Assembly (NCBI GenBank): GCA_030154105.1
Contig: JASKKP010000004.1
Coordinates: 1 to 64,000, forward strand
Length of the DNA: 64,000 nt
DNA from: Bacillota bacterium
Lineage (GTDB): Bacteria; Bacillota; DTU030; DUMP01
Reading direction: 5' to 3'
Shown here: in pieces, positions 34,234-43,753 of the stretch
Numbering within the stretch: position 1 is the stretch's first letter
How the letters are laid out: each line of letters opens with the position of its first letter
The notes under the pieces: model-generated
What the model saw: only the letters and a program-made list of their open reading frames with translations
Told to the model about the DNA's origin: nothing
Database searches by the model: none
Position numbers and translations under genes: made by a program

Positions 34234-35772
34234 TCATTCGTGCCTGTCACCTTGTTCTTCTATTCTCCAAGAAAAGCCAATATCCTTCCGTCTTCGCGGG
34301 GCTGCAGAAAGTTTTTCCATTCCTTTGGCTTTTTCCCAAAGAGCATCCATCTCGTCCAGGGTCAGTTCGTTCAGCGGGCGCCTCATGGCGGCGGCGGATT
34401 GTTCGATGAAACCGAACCGCTCCTCGAACTTGCGCGTGGTAGTCGCTAGTGCCAGCTCCGGGTCTACCTTGAGGAAACGCGCTACATTGACTACCGCAAA
34501 AAGGAGATCCCCTAATTCCTCTGCCACTGCCGTCTTGTCGGCGGTGGCAGCAGCCGCCTTTAGCTCCTTAATTTCTTCCATCACCTTTTCCCAGGCGCCC
34601 TCCACGCTCGGCCAGTCAAAGCCCACGCGTGCCGCACGCCCCTGAATCTTGTAGGCCCTAAGGAGCGCCGGCAGAGCACGCGGCACCCCGCCCAAGGCGG
34701 TCGGGGTCTCGCCAGCTTCTTCTTTTTCCTGGCGTTTAATCTCCTGCCAGTTCGCCAGCACCTCGGCGGAATCTTTCACCTGGGTCTCGCCAAAGACGTG
34801 CGGGTGGCGCCGGATCATTTTGGCCACAATCCCGCGGATAACATCGTTTATGTTGAAGTGGCCAGCTTCTTCGGCCAGGCGGGCGTGGAAGACCACCTGT
34901 AACAGTAAGTCTCCCAACTCCTCCCGGAGTTTATGCATGTCATTCTCATCAATAGCCTCGATGACCTCATAACACTCCTCTATCAGGTAACGGCGGAGAA
35001 GCGCATGGGTCTGCTCCTTGTCCCACGGGCAACCGTGCGGGCCGCGCAGCGTGGCCATGACCTCCACCAGTGGGTCCAACGGGTAGCGGTGAAGCTCCTC
35101 TACAGGTAGGGGCGGTACGTACAAGCTGGTGAGGTGGTCGCAGGGCCGGCGGTCGAGCTCGTAAAGGGGAAGCTCCTCTACCGCCTCTTCGCCGGGCAGT
35201 CCGGCCGCCCGTACCAGCTTTACCGCGTGCTCAGGCGGATAAACTTCCATAAGCTTGAGCTTAACGTCTCCGGCTACGAGCCGGCTGTACACCTGAAGAA
35301 GGAGCAGAGGAACGGCCGGGTTGAGCGGCCGACTGTCTAAAGTGAGGGCGTCGCGCACCTCGAGCCCCGCCGCCGGGTCGAGCCCGAGGGAGATGAAGAG
35401 AGCATCCAGGCAGCTCGGCGCCGGGAGTATCTCCAGCTCTATCCCGGAAGACGGAGCCTGCTCCCGCAAACGGCGCACCGTATCCTCAGCCACCAGGGGG
35501 TGGCCGGGTACGGCATAGACGATGTCGTCCTTCCGGGCAGCGTGGAGGAGTTCGGAGACAATCTGAGCATAGAGCGCCTCAAAACTTTCGGCTTTCTCGT
35601 AAAGATCATCAAAGCTTCGTACATCCGTACGGCCGGAAGATAAGAGCGCTTCGGCCGCCGGATGCCGGGCCGTTCTGAGATAAACGGGGCCCGCCTCCAG
35701 CACCTGCCGCGACCGGGGTGGAACCAGGTCCAGGTCGGCGGGTCCGAGTCCGACCACAGTGATCTTGGCCAT
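34234..35772 (-). CDS. mazG: YabN-type fusion: tetrapyrrole-methylase-like domain plus MazG NTP pyrophosphohydrolase, 512 aa
   Basis: N-terminal 1-220 resembles the SAM-dependent tetrapyrrole methylase fold (KITVVGLGPADLDLVP, VYAVPGHPLVAEDTV). The C-terminal part has two MazG repeats (LRGPHGCPWDKEQTHALL, EELGDLLLQVVFHARLAEEA and EELGDLLFAVVNVARFLKVD). It removes non-canonical or damaged NTPs; the methylase-like domain's substrate is unknown. ATG 35772 with GGAGGTAAGAGA. It starts 4 bases after the spoVB stop. Confidence 0.93.
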   Translation of the reverse strand: MAKITVVGLGPADLDLVPPRSRQVLEAGPVYLRTARHPAAEALLSSGRTDVRSFDDLYEKAESFEALYAQIVSELLHAARKDDIVYAVPGHPLVAEDTVRRLREQAPSSGIELEILPAPSCLDALFISLGLDPAAGLEVRDALTLDSRPLNPAVPLLLLQVYSRLVAGDVKLKLMEVYPPEHAVKLVRAAGLPGEEAVEELPLYELDRRPCDHLTSLYVPPLPVEELHRYPLDPLVEVMATLRGPHGCPWDKEQTHALLRRYLIEECYEVIEAIDENDMHKLREELGDLLLQVVFHARLAEEAGHFNINDVIRGIVAKMIRRHPHVFGETQVKDSAEVLANWQEIKRQEKEEAGETPTALGGVPRALPALLRAYKIQGRAARVGFDWPSVEGAWEKVMEEIKELKAAAATADKTAVAEELGDLLFAVVNVARFLKVDPELALATTTRKFEERFGFIEQSAAAMRRPLNELTLDEMDALWEKAKGMEKLSAAPRRRKDIGFSWRIEEQGDRHE

Positions 35773-35776
35773 TCTC

Positions 35777-37369
35777 TTACCTCCTTGCAGGGCTTGGCAC
35801 CCGGAGATACCGGGCAATGGCGCGACCCGGTCCAGGCAGAAGCTCCAGGTCCTCGGGACGCACGGCGCGAACCACGATAAGGGCCAGGCTGTAGGTTACA
35901 ACACCAATTAGGATAGCCAAAAGTGTCGTCAGGCTCGTCCCCACAAGCGGCAGCAAAAGCCGGTATCCAGTCCGCACACAGGCAGCCATGATGATGGCGG
36001 CCGCTCCGGGCTTGAGCAACAGTTCGCGGGCATTCCACGGGAAACCGACCAGCCGCTCTATGGCCAGGGAATTGAGAAGCGCGGCCACGACAAAAGTGGC
36101 CACCGTACCCAAGGCGGCCCCCCGGATGCCGAGGGCCGGAATGGCTGTAAGCACGTAAGTAAAGACCACTTTTACCGCCGCCCCGACCACCAGGCTGCGC
36201 ACGGGGATATCCGTGCGGCCCAAGCCCTGCAGAATCCCGGACGTGGTCTGATGCAGGCCGAGAAAGAGACAGCTGGCCGAAAGGGGGGCTAGCACTGCCC
36301 CGGCGGCCGGCAGGTCGTAAAGGAGCCTCATAATCGGCCGGGCCAGGACAAAGAGGCCGACGAAGGCCGGAAGTTCAAGAAGAACCGTCAGCCGGAGCGC
36401 CGTCTCCATACGTGCCTTAAGCCCTGCCGTATCCCCGCTGGCGACCGCAGCCGAGACGGCCGGCACCAAGCTTACACTTAGGGCCACGGTGAGGATGGTA
36501 GGAAGATTGATTAAGGTGGCCGCCATCTGCGAAAGCTGTCCAAACAGAGCCGTTGCCTCGCGAACGCCGTAGCCAGCTACTTCCAGGCGGCGCGGTACGA
36601 TGATGACGTCCAGGTTCTGGATGATGGGCATCACCAGGCCGGCGAGGGACACGGGGACGGCCAGGCTGAAAACGGTGCCCAGGATCCCCCAGCGCGCCCC
36701 CGGCTCTACCCTTTCTCTGAGGGTGAGGCCCTCCCTTCTCATGTACCAGAGAAGAACTGCCAGCGCGCCTGCCGCCCCGGTAACGGCGCCGAACGCTGCG
36801 CCCGCGGCCGCAAACTCAATCCCGCGCTCAAGGAGAAGGTAACCCAAAAGGAGCGCCGTGCCCGCCCTTAGAAGTTGCTCCAGCACCTGCGATACCGCCG
36901 TCGGCATCATGTTCTGCTGGCCTTGGAAGAAGCCGCGCAGCGCCGATGCCACTGCCACCAGAAAGATGGCCGGAGAGATGGCCGCTACCGGCCAGTAGGC
37001 GCGGGCATCGCGCAGGAAACCCCATCCTACCATAAAGCGGGCCAAGCCGAAAAGAAGAAGGCTAAAGACCAACCCGGAAACGAAGAGGGCTTCCAGGGCT
37101 ACGCGGAACACCTGCCGCGCCTCGCGCGGTCGCCCCTGAGCCAACTTTTCGGCCACGAGCTTGGAGATGGCCACCGGTACGCCGGCCGTCGAAAGAGCCA
37201 GGATCATGGCGTACAGCGGGTAGGCCATACCGTAGAGGCCCATGCCTTCTGCGCCGATAAGGCGCGCCAAAGGAATGCGGTAAACGGCACCGAAAACTTT
37301 GCTTATAATTCCCGCCGCGGCGAGGACGGCCGCCCCGCCGAGAAAGGACTGCGACCGCTTGCTTTTCAT
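35777..37369 (-). CDS. spoVB: Stage V sporulation protein B / MurJ-like MATE flippase, 530 aa
   Basis: Fourteen or so membrane helices starting QSFLGGAAVLAAAGIISKVF, RIPLARLIGAEGMGLYGMAY, the polysaccharide-biosynthesis/SpoVB signature. SpoVB-type proteins flip lipid-linked peptidoglycan precursors for the spore cortex. Its place between spoVT and yabN/mazG is the conserved Firmicute order. ATG 37369 follows GGGAGGTGGGGG. Confidence 0.92.
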   Translation of the reverse strand: MKSKRSQSFLGGAAVLAAAGIISKVFGAVYRIPLARLIGAEGMGLYGMAYPLYAMILALSTAGVPVAISKLVAEKLAQGRPREARQVFRVALEALFVSGLVFSLLLFGLARFMVGWGFLRDARAYWPVAAISPAIFLVAVASALRGFFQGQQNMMPTAVSQVLEQLLRAGTALLLGYLLLERGIEFAAAGAAFGAVTGAAGALAVLLWYMRREGLTLRERVEPGARWGILGTVFSLAVPVSLAGLVMPIIQNLDVIIVPRRLEVAGYGVREATALFGQLSQMAATLINLPTILTVALSVSLVPAVSAAVASGDTAGLKARMETALRLTVLLELPAFVGLFVLARPIMRLLYDLPAAGAVLAPLSASCLFLGLHQTTSGILQGLGRTDIPVRSLVVGAAVKVVFTYVLTAIPALGIRGAALGTVATFVVAALLNSLAIERLVGFPWNARELLLKPGAAAIIMAACVRTGYRLLLPLVGTSLTTLLAILIGVVTYSLALIVVRAVRPEDLELLPGPGRAIARYLRVPSPARR

Positions 37370-37407
37370 CCCCCACCTCCCCCTTCCCGGGCCACTTCCT
37401 CATTATA

Positions 37408-37439
37408 GCAAAAAGGGGACCGGCGTAAAACCCGGTCCC
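37408..37439 (-). terminator. Terminator of spoVT
   Basis: Minus strand GGGACCGG, loop GTTTTACG, CCGGTCCC, CTTTTTG, 17 bases after the spoVT stop codon. Confidence 0.9.
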
Positions 37440-37455
37440 ACCTGTGCCCGTCTCT

Positions 37456-38013
37456 TTATTGCTCCATTTGCTTGGCCAGGAAACCCGCCGCCGTCTCGGC
37501 GAGCTTCAGCTCCAGCTCTCCCATTTTTACACCGGGGTTCTTAGAGCAGAGGATCACGGCGCCTATAGGGTCTCCCTCGGCGATAATGGGAGAGATAACT
37601 TCAGCACTGAAGCGGCACTCGTCGTCTTCCGTCACGCAATCCTTACAGTATTTGTTCTCTTTCGGATCGTTGATGAGAACCGTCCGGCGTTCCTCCATAA
37701 CCTTCTCCACCGCGGGGCTAATCGGCTTGTTAAGGAACTCCTTCTTCGGGGCTCCGGCCACGGCGATAATGGTATCGCGATCGGCAATGCAGGCGATGTG
37801 TCCTACGGCTTCAGCGAGGGAATCTGCATACTCCTGGGCGAAATCGCTCAGTTCGCCGATGGGGGAGTATTTCTTAAGGATGACCTCCCCTTCCCGGTCT
37901 ACAAATATCTCTAGAGGGTCTCCCTCCCGAATGCGTAAGGTTCTGCGAATCTCCTTGGGTATGACTACACGTCCTAGGTCGTCGATGCGTCGAACGATGC
38001 CCGTCGCCTTCAC
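37456..38013 (-). CDS. spoVT: Stage V sporulation transcriptional regulator SpoVT, 185 aa
   Basis: AbrB swapped-hairpin domain (VKATGIVRRIDDLGRVVIPK, EIRRTLRIREGDPLEIFVDR) followed by a GAF-like domain with a Cys cluster (CKDCVTEDDEC). GTG 38013 is preferred because the earlier GTG is one base from AGGAGGG and family members begin here. It tunes sigma-G genes in the forespore. A sigma-G-like promoter precedes it. Confidence 0.95.
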   Translation of the reverse strand: MKATGIVRRIDDLGRVVIPKEIRRTLRIREGDPLEIFVDREGEVILKKYSPIGELSDFAQEYADSLAEAVGHIACIADRDTIIAVAGAPKKEFLNKPISPAVEKVMEERRTVLINDPKENKYCKDCVTEDDECRFSAEVISPIIAEGDPIGAVILCSKNPGVKMGELELKLAETAAGFLAKQMEQ

Positions 38014-38058
38014 TTCCACCCCTCCTTTTCCCCGCTCATCCGGGAGTCTCTACACAGA

Positions 38059-38089
38059 TAGTATATAGTGATTTTGACACTTTTATTCA
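38059..38089 (-). promoter_or_regulatory. Sigma-G-like promoter of spoVT
   Basis: Minus strand TGAATA, 18-base spacer, TATACTA, one mismatch from the forespore sigma-G consensus (TGHATA-N18-CATACTA), 46 bases before the start codon. Fits known forespore expression of spoVT. Confidence 0.7.
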
Positions 38090-38125
38090 TTTTTGCCATG
38101 CGGGGCGGTGGGGAAAGCGCCGTGT

Positions 38126-39049
38126 TCAAGAAGCCGACGGCTGAAGTCTGTTCTGGGGTTTGAGCTTCTCCTTGAGACCCGCCACAAAGGCTTCGAATTT
38201 GTCGGCCTTTCGTTGGTCTTCCAGCTGTTTCGTCAGCACCTTCTCCACCTCGGCAAAGCTCAAGGTGCGCGCCGGCTTTTTATCCTCAACTTTAATAATG
38301 TGGAAGCCAAAACTAGACTTGACCACCGGGCTAAGCCCGCCGATCGGCGTTTCAAAGGCCGCTTTGTCGAACTCCGGCACCATCTGCCCGGGCGAAAAGT
38401 ATCCCAGCTCGCCGCCGGCCTCCTTGGAGCCGGGGTCTATAGAGTATTCTTTGGCCAGCTTTCCAAAATCCTCGCCCTTAAGGAGTCGGCTGCGGATTTC
38501 CTGCGCCAGCTTTTCGTCCGCCACCAGGATGTGACTGGCCTTGATCTGTTCTGGCACCTTAAACTCTGCCAGGTGTTCTCGGTAGTATTTCTCTGCCTCG
38601 GCCGCAGTTACTTTGACGTCGGCCGTTACCTTTTGATAAAGCTCCGCCAGCTTAAGGTTGTCGGCCAGCAGTTTCTCCAGATCGCTTTGGGTCACCCCGG
38701 CTTTTCTTAGGGCCGCCTCCAGCTTCTTGGCATCCCCGTACTGGGCAATGAGGCCCGCGCGAAGCTCTTCCCAGGCCGCCTTCACTTTCCCCGGTTCGAC
38801 CGTTATCCCCTGCTTTTCCGCTTCCCTAAGGAGCATTTCCTCCTCCAATAGCTGGTCTACCACGCTGGCGCGCGGCACTTTGCTTGCGTCCAGCTCCGGC
38901 GCAAGGAGCGCGCCGATGGCCAGCCGCTTGTCTACTTCAGCTTCGTGTATTTCTTTACCGCCGACCGTACCAACTACCCGGTTGCCGCTGCACCCGGAAG
39001 CGAGGATCAGCACCGCCACCGCCGTCGCCAGGAACGCCCTCGGTTTCAA
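38126..39049 (-). CDS. prsA: PrsA/SurA-type peptidyl-prolyl isomerase lipoprotein, 307 aa
   Basis: Lipobox LASGC with Cys20, SurA-N domain, then a parvulin domain (KASHILVADEKLAQEIRSRL, LGYFSPGQMVPEFDKAAFET). TTG 39049 is chosen with AAGGGGG at 7 bases; upstream codons lie in the 3' end of mfd and are not conserved. It folds secreted proteins outside the membrane. Downstream of mfd on the same strand, separated by 59 bases. Confidence 0.92.
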   Translation of the reverse strand: MKPRAFLATAVAVLILASGCSGNRVVGTVGGKEIHEAEVDKRLAIGALLAPELDASKVPRASVVDQLLEEEMLLREAEKQGITVEPGKVKAAWEELRAGLIAQYGDAKKLEAALRKAGVTQSDLEKLLADNLKLAELYQKVTADVKVTAAEAEKYYREHLAEFKVPEQIKASHILVADEKLAQEIRSRLLKGEDFGKLAKEYSIDPGSKEAGGELGYFSPGQMVPEFDKAAFETPIGGLSPVVKSSFGFHIIKVEDKKPARTLSFAEVEKVLTKQLEDQRKADKFEAFVAGLKEKLKPQNRLQPSAS

Positions 39050-39108
39050 AACATTTGCCCCCTTACGCTGTTTCGTTGACACCCTAACTCGACATATCCC
39101 AAAAGGTT

Positions 39109-42100
39109 TCAATCGTTAGTCCCATTGTACTCAACGGGGCGCGCGGCGACAAGCTTTTTGAGTTCCCTGAGCGCTTCCCGAAGAGAGGAAAGTATTTCCT
39201 CCGGCTTCAGCCCGTCCGTGCGAAATACGAGCTCCCGCCCCTGACCAGGCACCGGTGCCAGACGCCGGCGGGTAGCACGGCTCAAAGCCATGACCTCTTC
39301 CGGCGTAAGGTAGGCGCCTGGGGCCAAGGTAATGACCACCTTCTCTCCCTTCTGGGCGAGGGAAGCTACCCCCGCTTCCCGGGCCAACGTGCGCAGGCGG
39401 GCCACCTCAAGAAGCGTCACCACCTCGTTCGGCGGGTCCCCGAAGCGATCGATGAGATCGGCGGCAACCTCCTCCACGTCTTCTTCGCTGCGGCAGGCGG
39501 CGATGGCCTTATATAACTCGATTTTATCTCGGGGCGAGGCCACATAACTTTCCGGCAGATAGGCGTTCACCTTGAGGTCCAGCTGAGGCTCCACTTCGGA
39601 GCGCGGCTTTTCGCCCTTGAGCTCCCGCACCGCCTCTTCTAAGAGGCTACAATACATTTCGAAACCCACGGACGCAATGTGACCATGCTGCTCGGCGCCC
39701 AGGATGTTGCCGGCTCCTCGGATCTCCAGGTCCCGGAGCGCAAGCTTGAAGCCGGAACCGAGCTCCGTGAACTCCCTGAGTGCCTGAAGGCGTTTTTCGG
39801 CCGCCGGGGAAAGGAGTTTGTCCGGTTCGTAGGTAAAGTAGGCGTAAGCCACGCGGTTGGACCGCCCGACGCGTCCCCTGAGCTGGTATAGCTGGGCCAA
39901 CCCCAGCCGGTCCGCATCGCGTACGATTAGGGTGTTGACGTTAGGCATGTCCAGGCCGTTCTCGATAATACTCGTGCATACCAGCACGTCGTACTGGCGC
40001 TCAAGAAAACTCAGGACGGCACGCTCCAGGTGCGTCTCGGAAAGCTGGCCGTGGGCCACAATCACCCGGGCTTGGGGAACAAGCTCCGCTACCCGGCGTG
40101 CTTCGGCCTCGATGCCCTCGACGCGGTTATAAAGATAGAACACCTGCCCTCCCCGGGCAAGCTCGCGGGAGATCGCGTCCCGCACCAGGGAGTCGCTGTA
40201 CTCTACCACATAGGTCTGCACCGGATAACGGTCCTCGGGCGGTGTCTGAATTAGGCTCATATCCCTAAGGCCCACCATCGAAAGGTGTAACGTCCGCGGA
40301 ATGGGGGTGGCGGTCAGGGTGAGCACATCCACTGAAGCCTTAAGCTCCTTAAGGCGTTCTTTCTGCCGCACACCGAAGCGCTGCTCCTCGTCGATGATGA
40401 CCAGCCCCAGATCCGCAAAGCGCACGTCTTTGGAGACCAGGCGATGGGTGCCGATGATAATGTCAATGGCCCCTCGTTTTAGGCGCTTCAAGATCTCCCG
40501 CTGCTCCTCGCTGCTTCTGAACCGCGACAGCATCTCAATCTGGATGGGGTAGCGGGCCAGGCGCTGGCGGAAGGTGGTGTAATGCTGCTGGGCCAGGATG
40601 GTGGTCGGCACCAGCACGGCCACTTGTTTTCCGTCCATCACGGCCTTGAAAGCAGCGCGGATGGCCACCTCCGTTTTGCCGTACCCGACGTCACCGCAGA
40701 GAAGGCGGTCCATCGGGTGCGGGCTCTCCATGTCCCGCTTAACTTCTTCAATGGCTTTCAGCTGGTCCGGCGTTTCCTCGTAAGGGAAAGCCTCTTCAAA
40801 CTCCTTCTGCCACACGGTGTCCGGGCTGAAGGCATATCCCGGCGTAGCCTTCCGGCGCGCGTAAAGGTCCAGAAGCTCTTTGGCCATCTCCTCTACGGAG
40901 CGCTTGGCCCGGCTCTTCGCCCGCTGCCAGTCGTTTCCGCCCAGTTTACTAAGGCGCGGGTTTTCACCCTCGGGGCCGATGTACTTTTGCAGGAGGTGCA
41001 CCTGATCCGTCGGCACGTAGAGCCGGTCGTGCCCGGCATACTCCAGCACCAGGTAATCCCGAACGCTGCCTGCGCTCTCTAAGGTTTTAACGCCTTGGTA
41101 GCGCCCAATGCCGTGGACGACGTGTACCACCAGGTCCCCTACCTTCAGGTCCGTGAACGTGGAAATGGCCGCTTCATCCATGGCCGCCCGCCGCTCCCGG
41201 CGCCTGGTCTGGCCGAAGATCTCTCCGTCGCTTATTTCTACGGTTTTGAGCGTAGGAAGCTCAAAGCCCTGGGAAATGGGCCTGGCGACCACCTCGGCCC
41301 GCACCGCCGGCACATGCTCTTTAAGCCACGTCCTTAAGCGTTCGGCCCGGCTCTCGTTGCTTGCCCTTATGGTGATACGGTAGCCGTCATGGTGCCAGCG
41401 CTTGAGATCTTCCGCCAGGCGTTCTTCGTTCTTATGGTAAGGTGTAAGGCTCCGGGCCGGGAGGGAAATGAAGGCCTGCGGGCTGCTGTAGGGGGCGCGG
41501 CGCAGGAACAGGCTGAGCCCCACTCGCTGGTAGCGTCCCAGCCGCCCCATAATCTCATCCAAGTCGGCGTATAGACTGACCTCCTCGGGAAGCAGGTTGC
41601 CGTCCTCCAGAAGCCGTTTCTGCATATCGGAAATTTCGCGGGCAAAGTTCCGCCCTTCTTCCACCAGCTCTAACGGCTCATCCAAAAAAACTAGGGTCCG
41701 CGGCAACAGATAGTCGGTAAGGTAGGCTTCTTCCCGGTAGGCGAAGGGCAGCAACCTTTCGGTAGCCTCGGGTAGGCCCTCGCGCACGCGTTCCAGGAAA
41801 GCCGCCGTCCGCTGGCGGACCCGTTCCGCTTGGGCGGTAAGGCCTCGCTCCTTGAGGCTTTTTTCATATCGCTCGGCCGAAGCGGCAAAGGCGGCAATTG
41901 CCGCCTCCCGCTTGTCCCGCGGCAAAACAATCTCGTGAGCTGGCCCGATCCAGGCCGCCGTAACCTGGGTGAGCGACCGCTGGCTCGTCGGATCAAATTC
42001 GCGCAGGGAGTCAATCGTGGTGTCAAAAAGCTCTAATCGGAAAGGCCTGGCCGCAGGCAGGGGAAAGATGTCGATGATGTCGCCGCGCACGGCAAATTCT

Positions 42101-42612
42101 GCACGGCTCTCCACGCGCTCCACGCGCCTGTAGCCCAGCTCGGCGAGGTGTTCCAGCATCTTCTCCCGTTCCACTTCCTCCCCCGGACGCAGCCAAAAGC
42201 CCTGCCGAGCGAAGGCATCCTGCGGAGGAAGACGGCGCATGAGGGCCGTAAACGGGGCTATGACAACCCCCGCCTCGCCGCGCGCCAGAGCGCCGAGGAC
42301 GTTCAGCCGCTGCGCCGTAAGTTCAGGGCTTTCGGCGTAGTATTCATACGGCAACACCTCAGCCGGCGGAAAAACCTGAATCTTCACTCCAGGAAGAAAA
42401 GCCGCCAGGTCGTCGCCCACCGTCTCCGCCTGCTGCAGGTGGCTCGTGAGGTAAAGGGCCGGCCGCTTCGCCTCCGCCAGAATAAGGGCCGCAATATAGG
42501 CCTTCTGTGCTCCGCTCAGGCCGTGGACTAACTGTTCAGACATTCCACGGGCCAAGTTATTATAAAGCTGGTTAAGCTCGGTGTTTTCTCCTTCGTTTTC
42601 CCAAAGGGCCAT
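39109..42612 (-). CDS. mfd: Transcription-repair coupling factor Mfd, 1167 aa
   Basis: UvrB-like N-terminal module, CarD-type RNA polymerase-interacting domain (KVGDLVVHVVHGIGRYQGVK), DEAD helicase motor with Walker A GDVGYGKTEVA and DEEQRFGV, the TRG region and a C-terminal D7 domain. Length is typical. ATG 42612 follows GGGGAGG; the frame stays open 73 codons upstream without conservation. It displaces stalled RNA polymerase and recruits UvrA. Confidence 0.96.
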   Translation of the reverse strand: MALWENEGENTELNQLYNNLARGMSEQLVHGLSGAQKAYIAALILAEAKRPALYLTSHLQQAETVGDDLAAFLPGVKIQVFPPAEVLPYEYYAESPELTAQRLNVLGALARGEAGVVIAPFTALMRRLPPQDAFARQGFWLRPGEEVEREKMLEHLAELGYRRVERVESRAEFAVRGDIIDIFPLPAARPFRLELFDTTIDSLREFDPTSQRSLTQVTAAWIGPAHEIVLPRDKREAAIAAFAASAERYEKSLKERGLTAQAERVRQRTAAFLERVREGLPEATERLLPFAYREEAYLTDYLLPRTLVFLDEPLELVEEGRNFAREISDMQKRLLEDGNLLPEEVSLYADLDEIMGRLGRYQRVGLSLFLRRAPYSSPQAFISLPARSLTPYHKNEERLAEDLKRWHHDGYRITIRASNESRAERLRTWLKEHVPAVRAEVVARPISQGFELPTLKTVEISDGEIFGQTRRRERRAAMDEAAISTFTDLKVGDLVVHVVHGIGRYQGVKTLESAGSVRDYLVLEYAGHDRLYVPTDQVHLLQKYIGPEGENPRLSKLGGNDWQRAKSRAKRSVEEMAKELLDLYARRKATPGYAFSPDTVWQKEFEEAFPYEETPDQLKAIEEVKRDMESPHPMDRLLCGDVGYGKTEVAIRAAFKAVMDGKQVAVLVPTTILAQQHYTTFRQRLARYPIQIEMLSRFRSSEEQREILKRLKRGAIDIIIGTHRLVSKDVRFADLGLVIIDEEQRFGVRQKERLKELKASVDVLTLTATPIPRTLHLSMVGLRDMSLIQTPPEDRYPVQTYVVEYSDSLVRDAISRELARGGQVFYLYNRVEGIEAEARRVAELVPQARVIVAHGQLSETHLERAVLSFLERQYDVLVCTSIIENGLDMPNVNTLIVRDADRLGLAQLYQLRGRVGRSNRVAYAYFTYEPDKLLSPAAEKRLQALREFTELGSGFKLALRDLEIRGAGNILGAEQHGHIASVGFEMYCSLLEEAVRELKGEKPRSEVEPQLDLKVNAYLPESYVASPRDKIELYKAIAACRSEEDVEEVAADLIDRFGDPPNEVVTLLEVARLRTLAREAGVASLAQKGEKVVITLAPGAYLTPEEVMALSRATRRRLAPVPGQGRELVFRTDGLKPEEILSSLREALRELKKLVAARPVEYNGTND

Positions 42613-42649
42613 CCTTTCGCCTCCCCTGTCGGGAGTTAAGTAAAAGCAA

Positions 42650-42675
42650 CGAGGCGCAAACCCCGGCGCCTCGCC
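42650..42675 (-). terminator. Hairpin in the mfd leader
   Basis: CGAGGCGC/GCGCCTCG around an 8-9-base loop, followed on the minus strand by TTGCTTTTAC. It lies about 40 bases before the mfd start codon, so it could attenuate mfd or end upstream transcription. Confidence 0.5.
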
Positions 42676-42743
42676 CTTTCCGCCTTCTTTATTATATCGG
42701 GGGCCGGAAAGAGGTGCAAGCATAAGGGGTACACCCTCAGGCC

Positions 42744-42800
42744 GCGTGGCACCACCATGAAAAAGGTAGGGCACTCGGGTATCCGCCTGCGCCGCAAACG
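42744..42800. repeat. Dispersed repeat, related to 26451-26510
   Basis: GTGGCACC, ATGA, GGGCACTCGGG, CCTGCG and CGCAAACG occur in the same order and nearly the same spacing as in the thi operon spacer. Part of a short non-coding repeat family with a GGCACTCGGG core. Confidence 0.55.
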
Positions 42801-42871
42801 ATAGAAGAGGCCACACCGACCGGCTTAGCACTAGTTTTCCGATAAGACTCCAAGTTTAGATCCTTGGGGCC

Positions 42872-42900
42872 TTGGATTCTTGATTCCATAATTGTATAAT
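42872..42900 (+). promoter_or_regulatory. Probable sigma-A promoter of the Spo0E-like gene
   Basis: TTGGAT, 17-base spacer, perfect TATAAT, 34 bases before the start codon at 42934. Confidence 0.6.
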
Positions 42901-42933
42901 ACTGACATAGACCGCAGGAAAGGGGCGAGCGGA

Positions 42934-43164
42934 GTGAAGGTCGTAATTGAGAGGCCCCGGCGGCTGCGCGAGCTCGACAAAGAGATCGAAGCCCTCCGGG
43001 AGAAGCTCTACCGCCTGGTCAGTTCCAACCCGTCCCAACTGCGCACACCGGTCGCGTACGAGCTATCGACGCAACTGGATGAACTTATCGCCCGGCTGCA
43101 GGCCGGCATGGCCGGTGCGGCCGACGGAACTAAAGATGTGAGCGAAGCGGAAGCTAAAAAATAA
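42934..43164 (+). CDS. Spo0E-like small helical protein, possible aspartyl-phosphate phosphatase, 76 aa
   Basis: Two predicted helices, with LREKLYRLVSS and YELSTQLDELIARLQ resembling the Spo0E signature (SxxLDxLI). Spo0E-type proteins dephosphorylate Spo0A and delay sporulation. GTG 42934 follows AAAGGGG. The match is short and the protein carries extra acidic residues at the C-terminus, so the role is tentative. Confidence 0.6.
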   Translation: MKVVIERPRRLRELDKEIEALREKLYRLVSSNPSQLRTPVAYELSTQLDELIARLQAGMAGAADGTKDVSEAEAKK

Positions 43165-43190
43165 ACGGTTGGGTTGGGGGTTGGCTCGGC

Positions 43191-43394
43191 ATGGAGCTTA
43201 CCGCAGTCAAGGGTTTGATTTCCGTGACCCTCTCTGTAGAAGAGCACGAGCGGCAGCTCTTGGAAGGCATTTCCACTTTTGATCTCCTCCAACTCTCCAA
43301 AAGTAAGCTCAGTCAAGTAGTCCAACCGGATCTGGTACGAGAGGTCATGGTGGGCTACGACGGGGAAACGCTACAAATGATCCTTAGTCTTTAG
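43191..43394 (+). CDS. Uncharacterised small protein, 67 aa
   Basis: Soluble, with mixed charge; no motif recognised. It lies 26 bases after the Spo0E-like gene and is followed at once by a strong terminator, which supports its reality. The ribosome binding site is weak (GGGGG). Confidence 0.5.
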   Translation: MELTAVKGLISVTLSVEEHERQLLEGISTFDLLQLSKSKLSQVVQPDLVREVMVGYDGETLQMILSL

Positions 43395-43419
43395 GCCCTG
43401 GCAAAGGGCCTATTTTTTT
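43393..43419 (+). terminator. Terminator after the 67-aa gene
   Basis: AGGCCCT, loop GGCAA, AGGGCCT, then ATTTTTTT. Confidence 0.9.
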
Positions 43420-43613
43420 AGGAGTTGATTCCCATAGGCCTCCTAGCCGGCGGGAGCATGTCCTTTATTGCGCCGCAGGCCGATGCTTGGGCTTCACGCT
43501 CAAGAGGCATGCCCTGAGCGGCCTTTTCTTGGCTCCTCGGCCCTGACAAGGCGGGAATTCTGTGCTATCATTGGGGAAGCCTTGGACAACTTGATTGGTG
43601 TCGTCAGGTTGTC

Positions 43614-43734
43614 TTTGCTGAATCCTCCTCGTGGGGAGGTACGGGGGGAAGTACCGCTGGTTGCGGAGGGTGAATCTCCGTAAGGAGAGGGACATCCTTC
43701 GGTCCTAACCCAGAACTAACCCCGGAAGCGAGTG
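43614..43734 (+). promoter_or_regulatory. c-di-AMP riboswitch (ydaO/yuaA type)
   Basis: GCTGAATCC, GAGGTACGGGGGAA, GGAGGGTGAATC, and the closing CCCAGAACTAACCCCGGAAGCG reproduce the conserved blocks of the ydaO RNA, with a closing stem formed by TTTGCT and AGCGAG (including G-U pairs). It precedes a LysM/SleB cell-wall hydrolase gene, the classic target. High c-di-AMP would switch the gene off. Confidence 0.85.
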
Positions 43735-43753
43735 AAGGAAAGGAGCGATACAC